Source of the DNA: Streptomyces sp. NBC_01463
GTDB taxonomy: Bacteria > Actinomycetota > Actinomycetes > Streptomycetales > Streptomycetaceae
Assembly (NCBI GenBank): GCA_036227345.1
Contig: CP109468.1
Coordinates: forward strand, 8,928,001 to 8,992,000
Reading direction: 5' to 3'
DNA length: 64,000 nucleotides
Position 1 is the stretch's first letter. Every line of letters begins with the position of its first letter. The position numbers and the translations under genes are program-made. Shown piece by piece: positions 62,847 to 64,000 of this stretch. The notes below the pieces were generated by a model. That model was given only the letters and a program-made list of their open reading frames with translations. It was not told the origin of the DNA and ran no database searches.

Positions 62847-63599
62847 CTACCAGGGCTTCGGGGTGGCATCCCTGATGCCGTGGTCCCGCAGCCAGTCGGT
62901 GAGGGAGGAGCCGAAGGAAGCGTGGGCCCCCTCGAGCGGGTGCTGCATATCCCCGGTCGGGAATCGGCCGATGATGTCCGTATAGAACGATGTGCGCGAG
63001 TTCGTCACCGAACCGCCGTAGACGGTTGCCGGGTCCAGGCCGCTGAGAAGCCTTCGAGTCTGCTCGTCCTGCCGGAATCGCAGAACGTCCCATGCGAAGA
63101 CGTACTTGCCCTGAACGCCTCTGGAGCGCAGGTATCCGTCGAGCATGAGCCAGTCCAGCGCGAAGTTGGTCATGGCCCCTTGAGCGCTCCACAGGTGCCG
63201 GTAGTAGGCCTCGGAAAGTTGGTCCTCGATCTGGATCCGCCATCTGCTCAAACGGTGCCAGCGCAACTCGTCGGGGAGGTTCGGTCGGTAGCCGTGCCCT
63301 TTGTCCCGCCGCCGCGTGAAGCACTCGTGACGGGAGAGGCCGGTCCACATGCAGATCACCAAAACTTCCTCGACGGACACCCGGTGTTCTGCGGCCAGGC
63401 GGTCTAGTTGGCCAACGGTCGTGCGGACGACCCGCCGGTTCGAGCCTCCGTCGCAGCCCAGGTTGACCCACGGCACATCCAGTGCATTGGCTACGAGGGT
63501 CGGCCACGCATCCTGTGCCCGCCCCAGTTCCGCTCCACGGGTGTAGCTGCACCCGTTGGCGACGAGAAGGCGGACGGGCTGAGACGTCAGGGGAGTCAA
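62847..63599 (-). CDS. SGNH/GDSL-like hydrolase-family protein (DUF6071-like)
   Basis: A 250-residue protein starting at TTG 63597-63599, which overlaps the stop of the carbamoyltransferase and has an AAGGAG site about 10 bases upstream. The N-terminal LLVANGCSYTRGAELG corresponds to the SGNH block I (serine in the GxS-like turn), NLGCDGGSNRRVVRTT to the glycine/asparagine blocks and EGAHASFGSSLTDWL near the C-terminus to the histidine block. Such proteins often act on acyl or glycosyl esters, frequently in natural-product or surface-glycan pathways. I recall related proteins as DUF6071. Confidence 0.65.
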   Translation of the reverse strand: MTPLTSQPVRLLVANGCSYTRGAELGRAQDAWPTLVANALDVPWVNLGCDGGSNRRVVRTTVGQLDRLAAEHRVSVEEVLVICMWTGLSRHECFTRRRDKGHGYRPNLPDELRWHRLSRWRIQIEDQLSEAYYRHLWSAQGAMTNFALDWLMLDGYLRSRGVQGKYVFAWDVLRFRQDEQTRRLLSGLDPATVYGGSVTNSRTSFYTDIIGRFPTGDMQHPLEGAHASFGSSLTDWLRDHGIRDATPKPW

Positions 63600-64000
63600 T
63601 GGACGCTCACTCCTTCCCTGTCGCCGAAGGCTTTGGCTTCCTGCCAGGTATTCACCAGTGGCTCCCCACGGGAGTTCAGACTCGTGTTGAGGAGGACGGG
63701 GCAGCCTGACGCGTCCTCCCATTGCCGGAGCAGTTCGTACAGGACCGGATGCTCGCTCTGGGAGACGCTTTGGACCCGGCTGCTGCCGTCTACATGCACA
63801 ACGGCGGGAAATTCCGCTGGTTCGCGGCACCGTGCGGTGAACTGCATGTACGGGGTGCTCGGCACAGGGACGTCGAAGTAGTCGTGGAGCAGCTCCTCGC
63901 GGATCATGGGCGCGAACGGCCGGAACTTCTCACGCCCCTTCACCCCGTTGACGCGGTCCTTCATGTCCGCCGACCGGGGGTCGGCGAGGAGAGACCGGTT
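63596..64000 (-). CDS. Carbamoyltransferase C-terminal part (NodU/CmcH/TobZ family)
   Basis: The gene enters from beyond the window and ends at 63596. The visible 134 residues include NRSLLADPRSADMKDRVNGV, KGREKFRPFAPMIREELLHD and LLNTSLNSRGEPLVNTWQEA, the conserved C-terminal domain of O-carbamoyltransferases that form threonylcarbamoyl-like intermediates and carbamoylate hydroxyls in antibiotics or nodulation factors. The upstream Sua5-like catalytic domain is outside the window. Coupled to the SGNH-like gene by an overlapping TTG start. Confidence 0.9.
   Translation of the reverse strand, partial: NRSLLADPRSADMKDRVNGVKGREKFRPFAPMIREELLHDYFDVPVPSTPYMQFTARCREPAEFPAVVHVDGSSRVQSVSQSEHPVLYELLRQWEDASGCPVLLNTSLNSRGEPLVNTWQEAKAFGDREGVSVH

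Overview
The window is high-GC DNA with short intergenic gaps, frequent GTG starts and 4-base ATGA/GTGA gene overlaps. Its gene content (Ku, WYL and MmyB-type regulators, an ECF41 sigma factor, Tat-exported hydrolases, CsbD, many IS5/IS701/ISL3 fragments) points to a Streptomyces or close relative. The mix of ordinary metabolic genes with orphan genes, broken genes and stacked insertion sequences suggests an accessory or chromosome-arm region. No rRNA, tRNA or CRISPR array was seen.

Layout. 0-4.3 kb: the end of an alpha-galactosidase-like gene, a ROK regulator, Ku and a RibD/DHFR-type reductase. 4.4-13.1 kb: a redox island of three aldo/keto reductases (one frameshifted), a cupin, a zinc alcohol dehydrogenase and a quinone-oxidoreductase-like gene, controlled by two MmyB-type XRE regulators and a TetR regulator. 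13.2-24.6 kb: small metabolic and regulatory genes, a coupled HMGL-like/Sua5-like gene pair, and DoxX with an ECF41 (SigJ-like) sigma factor that has a good match to its own promoter. 24.6-33.4 kb: orphan and broken genes among transposase remnants, with two Tat-exported hydrolases (a peptidoglycan amidase and a poly-gamma-glutamate hydrolase). 34.1-36.8 kb: an unrecognised two-gene operon. 36.8-50.4 kb: an insertion-sequence graveyard with two well-delimited elements, an IS4-type element with 10-bp target duplications and an IS3-type element with 3-bp duplications that splits a 94-aa gene. 50.5-56 kb: small orphan genes and a decayed, translationally coupled operon containing a deaminase.

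The most notable unit is at 56.0-62.5 kb: a Tn7-like transposition operon, tnsA-tnsB-tnsC-tniQ/tnsD, in which every junction is a GTGA stop/start overlap. The TniQ protein is very long (about 780 aa), with a zinc region at its N-terminus and several helix-turn-helix-like segments at its C-terminus, as expected for a target selector. Upstream of tnsA are three TGATC boxes at exact 16-bp pitch, which could be TnsB sites at the transposon end. As sequenced, tnsA carries an in-frame TAA and tniQ a 1-base frameshift, so the copy is probably inactive unless these are sequence errors. By analogy with Tn7, cargo should lie beyond tniQ. There the window holds an IS701 scar, then an SGNH-like protein and a NodU/CmcH-type carbamoyltransferase that runs off the window edge.

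Functions were assigned by reading motifs, without database searches. DUF names are recalled, not looked up.
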